From Marinobacter mangrovi (GTDB lineage: Bacteria; Pseudomonadota; Gammaproteobacteria; Pseudomonadales; Oleiphilaceae), in the NCBI RefSeq assembly GCF_016798325.1, contig NZ_JAERVO010000006.1, positions 124,001-188,000 of the forward strand: a DNA stretch of 64,000 nucleotides, written 5' to 3'. Under the pieces are notes generated by a model. The model made no database searches. It was not told the DNA's origin and saw only the letters and a program-made list of their open reading frames with translations. Shown piece by piece: positions 35,836 to 45,774 of the stretch. Made by a program: the position numbers and the translations under genes. Each line of letters begins with the position of its first letter. Position 1 is the first letter of the stretch.

Positions 35836-38800
35836 TTACAGATCATCCAGGACCGATTTCACCCATTCGAAGTCCAACTGCCGCATCGCCTGTTCCGCTT
35901 CGGCCATACTGGACGGCGACAACAGCTCCGCTAGGGCGTCTCGATACTGCAGGAACAACGCCTGCGCCCTCAGGTTATTCTGTGCCAACAGCTCACGCAA
36001 TTCCGCCAGCGCGGCGTCATCCAATTCAGGTTTGTCGTCGGGGGCGCTGTCGCCGTCATGCGCTTCCAGCCAGTCCTGCACGGCATCGAGCACCCGCTGA
36101 TAACCCGCCGCCAGTGATGCCCACTGATCGCCAAGAAAATCGGCGTCCGGCATCGACCGCAACGCCTGTTCCAGCTCATGTGCGTCGTCGGCGAACGCCC
36201 GGGCGCCGATGGTGCCCAGTGAACCACGCAGTGTGTGCAGGCGCCGCGCCGCTTCGGTGCCATCGCCGGCAGCCCACAAGTCATGGGCTTCGTCCATCGG
36301 CGCCATACCCCGCTCGACAATGCCGGCCACCACACCCATCAGCGATCGGCCCGCTTCCGGATGGGCCTGCACCAGGGCGTCCAGGCTGCTGAAGTCCACC
36401 CAGGGGGGCTCCGGCTGGATCGGCTCGCCGTCCGCTGTCAGCCGAACCGGGCGCTCGCTGCCGATGCCCAGATGCTCCGCGATGGTGGTGATCAGCTCCA
36501 CCTCGTCCACCGGCTTACCGATAAAACCATTCATACCGGCCTGGCTGCATTCCGTCCGCTCACTGTCCAGAACGCCCGCCGACATGGCCAGCACTGGCAG
36601 TTTGGCCTTCAGTTCGCTGCGTATCAGGCGGGTGGCGGCAATGCCGTCCATGATCGGCATCTGTACGTCCATCAGCACCAGGTCATAAGGATGATTCAGC
36701 TCGGCGATGGCGTCCACGGCAGCCTGACCGTTTGGAGCAATCGATACGGTAGCGCCGGCAAACTCCAGGAACCCGGCGGCCACCGTCTGGTTCAGCGGGT
36801 TGTCTTCCACCAGAAGGATATGGGCTCCCGCCAGGCGGCCCGCCAGCTTGCTGTTTTCCGGCAGCGACGGCGACATTCCACCGTTCTTGGCGGCCATCAA
36901 CTCGTTGAGCCGATCGTACAGCTGGGAGCTGGTAACCGGTTTGAGCAGAACCGCATCCACCAATTCAATGTCCGGTGAGGCCATGACGGTTTCCTGCTCA
37001 AATGCGCCCGCCAGCAGAATGACGGTCGCACTGTCATATCGCTTCAGGCGGCGAATCGAGCGTGCCAGTTCCATCCCGTTCAACCCGGGCATGTCGTAAT
37101 CGATCAGGAACAGGTCGTAAGGCACGGCCTGATCCAGCCGCTGCTCCAACAGGTGCGGGCGGGCCAGGCTGTCCACGCTCCATTTCCAGCCCTGCAACGT
37201 CTTGTGCAAGTAGTCCCGCGAGGTGTCGTTGTCGTCGACCAGCATCACCTGCATACGCCCCAGCCTGCGGATGCCCTCCTGATCAATCCCAAAACCGGCA
37301 ATGCTCAGCGGCAGCGAAACGATAAACTCACTGCCCTTGCCCAGCTCGCTGTTGACGCGGATTTCGCCCCCCATCAGGTACACCAGCTTGTTGGATATGG
37401 TCAGCCCAAGGCCGGTACCGCCAAAGCGGCGGGTGGTCGATGAATCCGCCTGTGTGAAGGCACGGAACAGTTTCTGCAGCTGGGACGGCGAGATACCAAT
37501 GCCGGTGTCCCTCACCACAAACTCGAACATCCCGGTCTGATCCTCGCGATCGACCAGGCGCACCAGCAGGGAAACTTCTCCGGCCTCGGTGAACTTGATG
37601 GCGTTGCTCAGCAGGTTGATCAACACCTGGCGAATGCGCAACTCGTCGCCGATCAGTTCCCGGGGCACGTCCGGCTCGATGCCGATCGCCAGCTCGAGAT
37701 GCTTGCCGGAAGCGTCCAGCGACATGATCGACGCCAGGCTGCTAGTCAGGTCATCCAGATTCAGGGCGTCGTGGGTCAGCTCCATCTTGCCCGCTTCGAT
37801 CTTGGAGAAATCAAGGATGTCGTTGAGTATCGCCAACAGGGATCGTCCGGCTGCCTGCACCATGTCCACGTATCGCCGCTGGTCCGCGCTCAGCGGCGTG
37901 CGGGACAGGATCTGCGTCATGCCCAGCATGGCGTTCATGGGGGTTCGGATCTCGTGACTCATGTTGGCCACGAATTCGGTCTTGGCGCGACTGGCCGCTT
38001 CCGCCACCTGACGGGCCTCATTCAGGCGCTGCTCCGCCAGCCGCTGCTCGGTGACGTCGCGAAGGATAATGCCGAAAAACGTTTCGCCACCGGACTCCCA
38101 CTTCGAAAGGGACAGCTCCACCGGGAACGTCTCACCATCCCGGCGACGGCATTGCAACCGGATATCGTGCTCCGCCAGGCGGGCATTGGTGTAGGCCGCC
38201 AGGTTACTGATTTCCGACACCCGGTCCTGGCGCTCTTCGTGCGGCAACAGCATCAGCCAGCGCCGTCCCAGCACCTCTTTCGGGGTGTAGCCGAAGATCA
38301 CCGTCGCAGCACGATTCCAGGACTGGATGCTGCCCTGCCCATCCACCATGAAGATGGCTTCGTTGGCGCTTTCCGCCAGCGTCGTAAAGCGGCCCTCAGA
38401 CGCCCGCAGGGCATCGGTCATTTCACGGGCCAGCCGAATCGCCTTGGTCCGGGTCAGGGCCAGCGCCCGAATGAAGGAAAACAGTAAAAGACTGATCAGT
38501 ATCCCACCCACCAGCACGATGTGGGCTTTCTGGAAATCGATGGCGCGGGCAAAAGCCGGCAAGGCGGTAACCCGCAATGTCCATTGCAGATCAGCGACCG
38601 GCAAAAGGGAGACCCGGGTCCGTGCTTCGCCCGGTCGGGCCAATGTATTGAGCTGAGCATCGCGGTACAGCAGGCCGTCCGGCTCGGAGCCTTTACCGTC
38701 GAAAATCTCCAGGGCCACGGTGGAAAAGCCATCGCCCAGAATCCCCTCGATCAGGTCGTTCATACGAAACGGGCTGTAGGTGTAACCCTGGATGTGAGCC

Positions 38801-40386
38801 CGCCGGGCCGCTATCGTCGATGGGGTGTCATTGGTGTCGTAAACCGGAACATACATCAGGAAGCCGGCCTGAACGCCAACGCTGGTTTCCTGCACCAGCG
38901 TAATACGGTGGCTCAGGGCCACATCGCCCCTATCGCGGGCACGAATCATGGCCCAGCGGCGGTTGCCTTCGGAGAACATGTCGTAGCCGTGGGCGCGCTG
39001 GTTCCGCCAATCATAGGGCTCCAGGTAAGTCACCGGGACATAGATCGTCCGAATGCCTTCCGGTTTGACGGCAAACTGCTCATAGCCCTGACTTCGGATC
39101 CGGGACTCGAACGCCTCCTTTTCCTGCATTCCCGTGAGATAGGCGGCATAGCCCACGCCCTGTATCCCCGGGTAATCGTCGTTAATCTTCAATTCCCGCA
39201 CATAGCGCCGCCAGTCGTCAGCGCTCACATATTCCGAGCCGTAGAAAAGACCGGCAGCGCCCCTCAGCATTTGCTGATAATCCCTGATGCGGTCCTTGAT
39301 GCGCATGCTGATTTCATTGGATAGGCTCTCGAACCGTTGGCTCGCCTCCTGCTCAATATTGAGCGTTGTCACCCGCCAGGCCAACACGGTCAGCGCCAAC
39401 GCCGCCATCAACGCCAGCCAGGGAGGAATAAAATCCCTCAGGAAGCGACTCTGGCCGTGGCCCCGCTCAGTCAGGTCCGCGGACAGGATCAGCCCGGTAA
39501 TGACCCACAGCAGGAGAAAGCAGTCCAGTGCAACGAGCGAGGCGTGCACCGTCTGGAAATTGAAAGGTCCCATGCCGGACAGGGTCGCCGGCACGGCAAT
39601 GGCGGCGATCGCCGCACTCAGCGTAGCCACGCCCCGCAATCCAAAATAGTACGCCGAGACACCCAGGCAGGGGATGTAAAGGAAAACCAGCAGCTGCTGG
39701 ATGTTCGCCATGCCCACATCCGGCCAGAACACCAGCAGGCTGATCACACTGTAAGCCAAAACCAGCCCGATGCCGACACCCCAAGCCCCCTCTCCTGCGG
39801 GCTCGCCGTGGATTCGTAGCAGCGAGATCACCAGCGGCACAATCACCAGTAGGCCGACGGTATCGCCCAACCACCAGATGCCCAGCGTCGCTGCAAACGC
39901 CTCCGGTGAGACATAGCCGCTAACCATCAGGGTCGTGACGCCCACGGCGGCACTGATCACACAGGCAAGCACCGCAATGCCGACAAAGCGGAACACGTGC
40001 AGGACCCGGTCAAACGATCGGCGGCCACCAGCCAGTCGACGAATGATATAGGCCGCCGTCAGTGCTTCCAGGGTGTTGCCCGTGGCAATGGCAAGCGACG
40101 CCGGCAGGGTGACAGCCAGGGCATCCGTTCCGGTGGGAAAGCTGATCAGGTTCACGATAAAGGCGCCGACCGTGATCGCAGGCCACAGCCGCAAGCCGCC
40201 CAGCAACAAGGCGGAGACGGCGATGCCGGTGGGTGGCCAGATGGGGGAAACGTTGGTGGCAGCAAAGGCCAGTTTCAGGCTGAAATAGGCGACCAGAACG
40301 TAGATCGCCACCAGGAAGAGCCCCGCCACCCAGCGTTTGGGGCGGGAAGCGATGTCTTCATCGCCCGCCAGCAGACTACTCAGCAT
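35836..40386 (-). CDS. MASE1-CHASE-PAS hybrid sensor histidine kinase with two receivers and Hpt
   Basis: 1516 residues. Order: MASE1 membrane sensor (about 15-310, [16 protein letters not shown]), helix near 322, extracytoplasmic CHASE-type domain (about 345-605, YVPVYDTND), helix 623-643, PAS (about 666-785), HisKA with H811 ([12 protein letters not shown]), HATPase (N-box near 922-931, [10 protein letters not shown]), receiver 1 with D1096, receiver 2 with D1240 (DVQMPIMDG) and a C-terminal Hpt with H1384 ([13 protein letters not shown]). A full phosphorelay is thus in one protein; its ligand is unknown. ATG 40386 has GGAG 7 bases upstream and follows the REC-GGDEF stop by 30 bases, so the two form an operon. 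Confidence 0.92.
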   Translation of the reverse strand: MLSSLLAGDEDIASRPKRWVAGLFLVAIYVLVAYFSLKLAFAATNVSPIWPPTGIAVSALLLGGLRLWPAITVGAFIVNLISFPTGTDALAVTLPASLAIATGNTLEALTAAYIIRRLAGGRRSFDRVLHVFRFVGIAVLACVISAAVGVTTLMVSGYVSPEAFAATLGIWWLGDTVGLLVIVPLVISLLRIHGEPAGEGAWGVGIGLVLAYSVISLLVFWPDVGMANIQQLLVFLYIPCLGVSAYYFGLRGVATLSAAIAAIAVPATLSGMGPFNFQTVHASLVALDCFLLLWVITGLILSADLTERGHGQSRFLRDFIPPWLALMAALALTVLAWRVTTLNIEQEASQRFESLSNEISMRIKDRIRDYQQMLRGAAGLFYGSEYVSADDWRRYVRELKINDDYPGIQGVGYAAYLTGMQEKEAFESRIRSQGYEQFAVKPEGIRTIYVPVTYLEPYDWRNQRAHGYDMFSEGNRRWAMIRARDRGDVALSHRITLVQETSVGVQAGFLMYVPVYDTNDTPSTIAARRAHIQGYTYSPFRMNDLIEGILGDGFSTVALEIFDGKGSEPDGLLYRDAQLNTLARPGEARTRVSLLPVADLQWTLRVTALPAFARAIDFQKAHIVLVGGILISLLLFSFIRALALTRTKAIRLAREMTDALRASEGRFTTLAESANEAIFMVDGQGSIQSWNRAATVIFGYTPKEVLGRRWLMLLPHEERQDRVSEISNLAAYTNARLAEHDIRLQCRRRDGETFPVELSLSKWESGGETFFGIILRDVTEQRLAEQRLNEARQVAEAASRAKTEFVANMSHEIRTPMNAMLGMTQILSRTPLSADQRRYVDMVQAAGRSLLAILNDILDFSKIEAGKMELTHDALNLDDLTSSLASIMSLDASGKHLELAIGIEPDVPRELIGDELRIRQVLINLLSNAIKFTEAGEVSLLVRLVDREDQTGMFEFVVRDTGIGISPSQLQKLFRAFTQADSSTTRRFGGTGLGLTISNKLVYLMGGEIRVNSELGKGSEFIVSLPLSIAGFGIDQEGIRRLGRMQVMLVDDNDTSRDYLHKTLQGWKWSVDSLARPHLLEQRLDQAVPYDLFLIDYDMPGLNGMELARSIRRLKRYDSATVILLAGAFEQETVMASPDIELVDAVLLKPVTSSQLYDRLNELMAAKNGGMSPSLPENSKLAGRLAGAHILLVEDNPLNQTVAAGFLEFAGATVSIAPNGQAAVDAIAELNHPYDLVLMDVQMPIMDGIAATRLIRSELKAKLPVLAMSAGVLDSERTECSQAGMNGFIGKPVDEVELITTIAEHLGIGSERPVRLTADGEPIQPEPPWVDFSSLDALVQAHPEAGRSLMGVVAGIVERGMAPMDEAHDLWAAGDGTEAARRLHTLRGSLGTIGARAFADDAHELEQALRSMPDADFLGDQWASLAAGYQRVLDAVQDWLEAHDGDSAPDDKPELDDAALAELRELLAQNNLRAQALFLQYRDALAELLSPSSMAEAEQAMRQLDFEWVKSVLDDL

Positions 40387-40416
40387 CCATGAGCTCCTGT
40401 TTCGTCATCCCTGCAA

Positions 40417-41337
40417 TTACGTAACCTCCAGGGAGGCTGTCCGATAGGTGTTGCGTCCCGCCTGCTTGGCGTCGTACAGCGCCTGATCGCTGGCTTCCAG
40501 GAAGTCGCGGACACCGAAATCACCGGGAACGGCGGCCACGAGCCCGGCACTGATGGTGACTTGGCCGTATTCCGGCGATTGGTCGTGGGGTATGGCCAGC
40601 GCGCGGACGGTCTCGATGATTCGCCAGCCAAAACGATCCATGTCGTCTGGATCGCTATGAGGCAGGACAACCACGAATTCCTCGCCGCCATAGCGGGCCA
40701 CGAACTCTCCCGGCCGTCGCGCGGAGGCCATTAATGCCTGGGCCACAGCGCGCAGGCTGTCATCGCCAGCCTGATGGCCATAGTGATCGTTATAGGCCTT
40801 GAAATGATCCACGTCGACCAGCACCACTCCCAAGGATAGACCCTGTCGCTGATGACGACGAATTTCATGCTCCAGCTGGTGATCGGCGTAACGCCGGTTG
40901 AAGGCGCCGGTCAACCCATCGATGTTGGCCATCTCCCGCAAGGCGTCGGACTGTTGCTTGAGTAGCAACTGATTGCGAACCCGGGCAGTCACCACCACCG
41001 GACTGAAAGGCTTGCTGACAAAGTCCCTGGCGCCCAGTTCGAACGCCCGGGCTTCGTCCCCTGGGCGATTATGAGCCGTTACAAACACAATCGAACATTC
41101 CCGGGTGGCCGGGTTCGCCTGCAGGATGCGGCAGGTTTCCTGACCAGACTGACCGGGCATCTGCTGATCCAGCACGATCACATCCGGCTGGTGTTGTTCA
41201 GCCAGCCGCACACCGGTCTCTCCGTCCTTGGCAAACAGGATGCTCGCCAGGGGCATGAGAATCGTACTTAGCAGGTGGATCGTATCGGGATCATCCTCGA
41301 TGATGAGGATTGAACTTGCGGGGTTTGCGTCATCCAT
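40417..41337 (-). CDS. Response regulator diguanylate cyclase (REC-GGDEF)
   Basis: 306 residues. Receiver domain with acidic pocket IIEDDPD and phospho-acceptor D57 (LDQQMPGQSG), lysine in FVSKPFSP, then a GGDEF domain starting DGLTGAFNRRYAD with the active-site YGGEEF and following SDPDDMD. It makes cyclic-di-GMP when phosphorylated. The primary inhibitory site normally RxxD five residues before the motif reads R-P-G-E, so product inhibition may be weakened. ATG 41337 gives a normal receiver start. Encoded first in the operon with the hybrid kinase, whose Hpt or receiver may phosphorylate it (inference). Confidence 0.92.
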   Translation of the reverse strand: MDDANPASSILIIEDDPDTIHLLSTILMPLASILFAKDGETGVRLAEQHQPDVIVLDQQMPGQSGQETCRILQANPATRECSIVFVTAHNRPGDEARAFELGARDFVSKPFSPVVVTARVRNQLLLKQQSDALREMANIDGLTGAFNRRYADHQLEHEIRRHQRQGLSLGVVLVDVDHFKAYNDHYGHQAGDDSLRAVAQALMASARRPGEFVARYGGEEFVVVLPHSDPDDMDRFGWRIIETVRALAIPHDQSPEYGQVTISAGLVAAVPGDFGVRDFLEASDQALYDAKQAGRNTYRTASLEVT

Positions 41338-41554
41338 TCGACAGCATCCTGATTGCGACAGCCAAGGAGCTATGCACTCACCAGCGACATGCCCCCTTGT
41401 GGCGTTACAAAACACACAAAATAGCCCCAGATTTCAATTGCATGGCACCAGGACCTGTATCAGTCTAGACCATAGTTATCCGCGCTGTGGATACGGTGCA
41501 AACCAGGCGTTGGATGCGCCGGCGCCGCGTACCTCATTCCATCAGGAGAATCGC

Positions 41555-42265
41555 GTGAACGTTGTTTCCAGCTTTATCATTGCTACTGGCCTTATTGCCG
41601 CCGCCTGGATGGGCGCCGACGGTTTGCGGGACCTTCGCACCGGCGACCGTTTTGTCACCGTCAAGGGGGTGGCTGAGCGCCAGGTTCAGGCGGACCTGGC
41701 ATTGTGGCCGCTGCGTTTCGTCGCCACCGGGGACACCCTGCCGGCTGCCCAGGAACAGGCCCGCAAGAGCCGTGAAAGCATCCAGGCCTTTCTCAAGCTG
41801 CAGGCCATCGATGCCGGTGCGGTGGAATTGCAGCGCCTGGACGTCACCGATACCCAGGCCAATCCCTACCAGAACAACGCCACCGGCAAGCGCTTTATCA
41901 TCAACCAGACGCTGATGGTGCGCTCGCAGGACATCGACAAGGTGCAGCAGGCCGCGCAGGCGGTCAGCGATCTGGTGGATTCCGGCGTGGTGCTGTCCAG
42001 TGACTATGGTGCCGGCGGCCCCACGTACCTGTTTAACGGGCTCAACGACATCAAGCCGGCGATGATTGCCGAGGCCACCGCCTCGGCGCGGGAGGCGGCC
42101 CAGCAGTTCGCCAAGGATGCGGGTGCGGATGTGGGCGGGATGCGCCGGGCCAACCAGGGCGTGTTCCAGATCTTGCCCCGTGACCCGGCGCCGGGCATAA
42201 CCGAAGAGCAGCAACCGGTGAAGACGGTCCGGGTTGTCTCCACCCTGGAGTACTACCTCAAGTAA
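41555..42265 (+). CDS. SIMPL domain (DUF541) periplasmic protein
   Basis: 236 residues starting at GTG 41555 behind AGGAGAA. One N-terminal membrane segment (SFIIATGLIAAAWMGADGL) acts as anchor or signal, then the SIMPL domain: RFVTVKGVAERQVQADLALW, DTQANPYQ (N-P-Y-Q), RFIINQTLMVRSQDIDKV, and AMIAEATASAREAAQQFAKDAG. SIMPL proteins are periplasmic or envelope proteins with oxidative-stress links in E. coli (YggE) but no enzymatic activity is known. Divergent from the REC-GGDEF operon across 217 bp in which I see no clear operator. Confidence 0.85.
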   Translation: MNVVSSFIIATGLIAAAWMGADGLRDLRTGDRFVTVKGVAERQVQADLALWPLRFVATGDTLPAAQEQARKSRESIQAFLKLQAIDAGAVELQRLDVTDTQANPYQNNATGKRFIINQTLMVRSQDIDKVQQAAQAVSDLVDSGVVLSSDYGAGGPTYLFNGLNDIKPAMIAEATASAREAAQQFAKDAGADVGGMRRANQGVFQILPRDPAPGITEEQQPVKTVRVVSTLEYYLK

Positions 42266-42272
42266 GCCCGAC

Positions 42273-43073
42273 TTAGTTACCGATACCGTAGTGTTTCTTG
42301 ATCGCGTCGATGGTGCCGTCCTTGCGGGCCTTGTCGAGGCCGGCCTGTAGCTTCGCCACCACAGCGGGGTCGGTCTTGTTGCTCACCGCCAGGTACATCG
42401 GTGTCTCACGGAAGACCAGGACCGGTCGCAGTCCGGTGATATCGCCATTCTCCTTAGCCACCATGGGGCCAACCAGCCCGTCGGTCACCCAGAGATCCAC
42501 CTGCCCCAGCACCAGTCGCCTGGGGTTCTGCTCGTCGGTGACCGTCGTGGTGACATCATAGCCCTTGCTGAGCAGGTAATCGGTCATCACATCGCCCTTG
42601 TAGCCGGCGATCTTCAGGCCCTTGGCGTCCTCCAGGGAATTCAGCTGGATATCGGAATCCGGGGCGGCGAACAGGGTCCAGCGAATCGACGCCAGCGGTC
42701 CGACCCACTGGAACTGATCCTCCCGCTCATCGGTGCGGGCAGTGCAGAACAGGGCGTGGTTCTTGTGCTCCTTGACCCAACGATAGGCGAAGCTCCAGTC
42801 CCGCATTTTCATTTCGTACTCGTAGGGTGTATTGGCCATCAGGGCCTCAACCATTTCCGGACAGATACCGCCAATGTCTTCCCGCTTGTGGGCGAAGTTC
42901 TTGCCGGTTTTGGAAACGTTATAGGGCGGGTAATTCTCGGTGAAGATATGGAAGCGCGTGTCGTCAGCCCGCACGGTGGGCGCGGCAGACAGGCAGAACA
43001 TCAGCAGCGCCAGACCGAGGCGGATCTTGCCTGCTGCGGATCCGGCACGACCGAAGCCGGTGGGAATCGCCAT
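42273..43073 (-). CDS. Orphan solute-binding family 3 protein
   Basis: 266 residues with a signal peptide (IRLGLALLMFCLSAAPTVRAD, about 17-36). The type II binding fold of polar amino acid binding proteins is visible: FHIFTENYPPYN, GGICPEMVEALM, ALFCTARTDEREDQFQWVGP, KIAGYKGDVMTDYL and DLWVTDGLVGPM. No permease or ATPase is adjacent, as is common for the transporter-substrate-binding proteins of Pseudomonas-type genomes that act as orphan periplasmic sensors or feed distant transporters. It ends 8 bases from the convergent SIMPL gene. Confidence 0.85.
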   Translation of the reverse strand: MAIPTGFGRAGSAAGKIRLGLALLMFCLSAAPTVRADDTRFHIFTENYPPYNVSKTGKNFAHKREDIGGICPEMVEALMANTPYEYEMKMRDWSFAYRWVKEHKNHALFCTARTDEREDQFQWVGPLASIRWTLFAAPDSDIQLNSLEDAKGLKIAGYKGDVMTDYLLSKGYDVTTTVTDEQNPRRLVLGQVDLWVTDGLVGPMVAKENGDITGLRPVLVFRETPMYLAVSNKTDPAVVAKLQAGLDKARKDGTIDAIKKHYGIGN

Positions 43074-43271
43074 GACAGTGTCCTCTTGAGCAAAGGATCG
43101 ATTTGTTGGGATCGCGGCCCTGTGGCACCGCCAATCCGGCTCGACTTACCGACCCGCCTGATCGTTTTGGCCAACCCGACTGGTCGTTTTTGTCAGTAGC
43201 AGATCATTGCGGTTTTCGCCGGGGATTGGAAGGGGCAGCCTGTTTCGCTTGGTTACAGAATTTGAGGTGGC

Positions 43272-43964
43272 TCAATCGCAGGTGGCCACGTGCCGCTCCA
43301 GGGCCAGCGGATCGTTGACGGTCACCCGGCCATAACTGAAGGCAATCAGGCCTTCCGCCTCGAAGGTCTTGAGAACTTTATGCACGCCCTGGCGGGTCAT
43401 CCCCATCATGCTGGCCAGGTGCTCGCGGGTCAGACGGAAGCTGACCGGATCGCCGGCGATGCGGCCGCCGTTGTGCATCTGGGCCAGGAACAGCAGGCGG
43501 CGCCCCACCCGGGCCGGAATGCCGCGCAGTGCGTCGTCCTCGATCAGCGACATGGTCGCCCACAGACGCTGGCTGAGCAGGTCCAGCACCACCGGGTAGC
43601 TTTGTGGATAACGGCGCATCAGGTCACGGAAGACCTCACCCGGCAGATCGACAATCACCGCGCGCTCATGGGCGCGAGCGCCATAGACGCGGGGCGTGTC
43701 CGGGGAGAACACGGTATCGCCGAACCAGGTGCCATGGTCGAAAATCATCAGCACCGCCTCACGGCCTTCGGCGTTGACGGAGCAGATCCGCACCCCGCCT
43801 TCGGCGATCACACAGATGCCGGACTGCAGCGAGCCTTTCTCGTAAATCAGCTCGTCCACCTCGAAACGGCGAATGTGGGCGTGCCGGGCGGCCTCGGCAA
43901 TCGCCTCGTCCGGAAAACCGGAGAAGATCGGGCAATGGCGAATAACGTGGAAGAGGTCGGTCAT
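43272..43964 (-). CDS. Crp/Fnr family transcriptional regulator
   Basis: 230 residues. N-terminal cyclic-nucleotide-binding-like beta roll (LIYEKGSLQSGICVIAEGGVR, FDHGTWFGDTVFS), dimer helix and C-terminal HTH LTREHLASMMGMTRQGVHKVL. It lacks the N-terminal cysteine cluster of FNR/Anr, so it does not sense oxygen by a 4Fe-4S cluster; the effector is unknown. The start is ATG 43964 rather than a TTG at 43982. It is divergent from the class II aldolase gene, whose promoter region holds two CGGACAAT copies 21 bp apart, and is a likely regulator of that operon. Confidence 0.87.
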   Translation of the reverse strand: MTDLFHVIRHCPIFSGFPDEAIAEAARHAHIRRFEVDELIYEKGSLQSGICVIAEGGVRICSVNAEGREAVLMIFDHGTWFGDTVFSPDTPRVYGARAHERAVIVDLPGEVFRDLMRRYPQSYPVVLDLLSQRLWATMSLIEDDALRGIPARVGRRLLFLAQMHNGGRIAGDPVSFRLTREHLASMMGMTRQGVHKVLKTFEAEGLIAFSYGRVTVNDPLALERHVATCD

Positions 43965-43995
43965 CGGCACAGTGTAAACCAATCCCCCAATATCG

Positions 43996-44024
43996 CGGAC
44001 AATCCGGACGCAGCATCGGACAAT
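43996..44024. promoter_or_regulatory. Phased direct repeats in the Crp/Fnr-aldolase divergent promoter
   Basis: CGGACAAT occurs at 43996-44003 and at 44017-44024, exactly 21 bp (two helical turns) apart, in the 148-bp divergent region. The spacing suits a dimeric or cooperatively bound regulator. Function is an inference from position only. Confidence 0.35.
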
Positions 44025-44112
44025 GTAAATCCATTGACAGTCTTGCCCGCCTGCGCCGGCCTACACTCTCAGGACTGATCCACAACAAGTCCAACAACGA
44101 GAGAGGCCCACG

Positions 44113-44883
44113 ATGTCCGCACCCCTGGCATTCAAATCCAAGAAGGACCACGTCAGCGCCGAGGAATGGCAGCTGCGCGTCGACCTGGCGGCCGCCTACC
44201 GGCTGATCGCCCTGCATGGCTGGGATGACCTGATCTTTACCCACATCTCCGCCCGCATTCCCGGCGACGAGCATCACTTCCTGATCAACCCCTACGGCAT
44301 GATGTTCGAGGAGATCACCGCCTCCAGCCTGGTGCGAGTCGATCAGGACGCCAACAAGCTGGATCCCGACGATTTCGACATCAATCCCGCCGGCTTCACC
44401 ATCCACAGCGCCATCCATGCGGTGCGCGAGGATGCGGCCTGCGTGATGCATACCCACACCACAGCGGGTGTCGCGGTGTCCGCCCAGAAGGACGGCCTGC
44501 TGCCGCTGTCGCAGCAGAGTTTGTTCCCGCTGGCCAGCCTGGCCTACCACGACTACGAGGGCGTGGCCCTGCGCGAGGATGAAAAAGCCCGGCTGCAGGC
44601 CGACCTGGGCGAGTCCAACTTCATGATCCTGCGTAACCACGGCCTGCTCACGGTGGGCAGCTCCATTGCCGATGCGTTCCTGGGCATGTTCATCCTGCAA
44701 CGGGCCTGCGAGGTGCAGATCAACGCGCTGGCGGGCAACCGCGAATTGACGCCGATCCCCGCGGGCATCGTCGACACCATCAAGCAGCAGGCGGCGCAGG
44801 TGACCAAAGGCATGGGTGGCCAGCTGGCCTGGCCCGGCCTGCTGCGCAAGCTTGATCGTCTCGATCCCAGCTACCGCGACTGA
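44113..44883 (+). CDS. Class II aldolase/adducin family protein
   Basis: 256 residues. Zinc-site histidines H113 and H115 in VMHTHTTAG and H176 in LRNHGLLTVG, with the SxRIPG-like HISARIPGDEHHFLINPYG block. Catalytic-domain family members are fuculose-, ribulose- or rhamnulose-phosphate aldolases, epimerases and decarboxylases; this branch, with N-terminal SAEEWQLRVDLAAAYRL, is widespread and functionally undefined. It precedes an HD-domain gene by 14 bases, so the two proteins probably act on the same compound. RBS GAGAGG at 44100-44105. Confidence 0.88.
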   Translation: MSAPLAFKSKKDHVSAEEWQLRVDLAAAYRLIALHGWDDLIFTHISARIPGDEHHFLINPYGMMFEEITASSLVRVDQDANKLDPDDFDINPAGFTIHSAIHAVREDAACVMHTHTTAGVAVSAQKDGLLPLSQQSLFPLASLAYHDYEGVALREDEKARLQADLGESNFMILRNHGLLTVGSSIADAFLGMFILQRACEVQINALAGNRELTPIPAGIVDTIKQQAAQVTKGMGGQLAWPGLLRKLDRLDPSYRD

Positions 44884-44897
44884 GCCCGGAGGTTTCT

Positions 44898-45488
44898 ATG
44901 AGCACAGCAACCGACAACCGCGCCCGGTTCACCCACATGAAGGACGGCACCGCCGAGGACTGGCAGACCATCGCCGCCTCGTTCGGGGATTTCGCCAAAT
45001 CCCTGCCGGACCGGATCATGGACCACCTGAAGCTGCTGGAGGGTGACTTCGGCGGCTTCAAGGTGGACCGGATGACCCACTGCCTGCAGACCGCCACCCG
45101 GGCCCATCGGGACGGCAAGGACGAGGAATACGTGGTGTGCGCCCTGTTGCACGACATTGGCGACACCCTGGGCACCTACAACCACGCCGATGTGGCGGCG
45201 GTGCTGCTGGAGCCGTTCGTGAGCGAGGAGAATCACTGGATGGTCAAGCACCACGCGATCTTCCAGGGCTACTATTTCTTCGAATACCTGGGGCTCGATC
45301 CCAACCTGCGGGAGAATTTCAAGGATCACCCGTATTACAAGCACACGCTCGAGTTCGTCAGCAAGTACGACTCGCCGGCGTTCGATCCCGAGGCGGAGAC
45401 CCTGCCGCTGTCCTACTTCGAACCGATGCTGCGCCGGGTGATGGCCAGGCCCCGCAAATCGCTCTACAAGAAAGCGATGGCTGAGTAA
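44898..45488 (+). CDS. HD-domain protein, candidate diiron oxygenase
   Basis: 196 residues. The putative metal ligands are H61 (MTHCLQTA), H85-D86 (LLHDIGD), H96 (YNHADVAA), H118/H119 (VKHHAIFQ) and D158 (KYDSPAFD), i.e. the six-ligand set of the HD-domain diiron oxygenases (PhnZ, TmpB, myo-inositol oxygenase) rather than only the mononuclear HD of phosphohydrolases. The usual annotation would be phosphohydrolase. H61 to H85 has the same 24-residue spacing as in PhnZ by my recollection. Co-operonic with the class II aldolase; the substrate is unknown. Confidence 0.8.
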   Translation: MSTATDNRARFTHMKDGTAEDWQTIAASFGDFAKSLPDRIMDHLKLLEGDFGGFKVDRMTHCLQTATRAHRDGKDEEYVVCALLHDIGDTLGTYNHADVAAVLLEPFVSEENHWMVKHHAIFQGYYFFEYLGLDPNLRENFKDHPYYKHTLEFVSKYDSPAFDPEAETLPLSYFEPMLRRVMARPRKSLYKKAMAE

Positions 45489-45496
45489 TTCCTATA

Positions 45497-45523
45497 GGGC
45501 GCCACCTTGGCGTCCTTTTATTT
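45497..45523 (+). terminator. Rho-independent terminator after the HD-domain gene
   Basis: GGGCGCC (45497-45503) pairs with GGCGTCC (45509-45515, one G-U pair) around an ACCTT loop and is followed by TTTTATTT. It lies 8 bases after the stop codon of the HD gene, ending the aldolase operon. Confidence 0.75.
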
Positions 45524-45774
45524 CGGTTTCCCCTTACCCGAATTAACGTCGCCTTTTCAATACCTTACGGGTTGTCCATTTACCGGATTTTAACGTGATG
45601 AACGGAACATCCTGCGTTAGTGTGGTTGCTAATGAAGAGGGGCGGAATCAGAGTCCCGTCCCTTTCAGGCTTTTTCTGACGTGTTTTGAGTTGCGTCTCC
45701 AACCTGGTGCCCGGTGAGTCGATCCTGCTTCCCACCCTATGAGCAGGATCACAGAATTCACCGGGCCTTTTTTT
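45524..45774 (+). ncRNA. Candidate small RNA with composite terminator
   Basis: The 440-bp gap before the acyltransferase gene ends with an unusually strong terminator: outer stem CCCGGTGA (45710-45717) with TCACCGGG (45758-45765), inner stem GATCCTGCT (45721-45729) with AGCAGGATC (45742-45750), then seven Ts (45768-45774). A second hairpin (GGGGCGG near 45640 with CCGTCCC) lies upstream. Several GGA triplets occur in or beside loops (GAACGGAAC, GGCGGAATC, CAGGATC). The HD operon already has its own terminator at 45497, so this second one implies an independent transcript. No clear promoter was found; the 5' end is unknown. Confidence 0.4.

Noticed and set aside
44034-44067. TTGACA ... TACACT as promoter of the aldolase operon
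   Set aside because: The spacer would be 22 bp, too long for a normal sigma-70 promoter.
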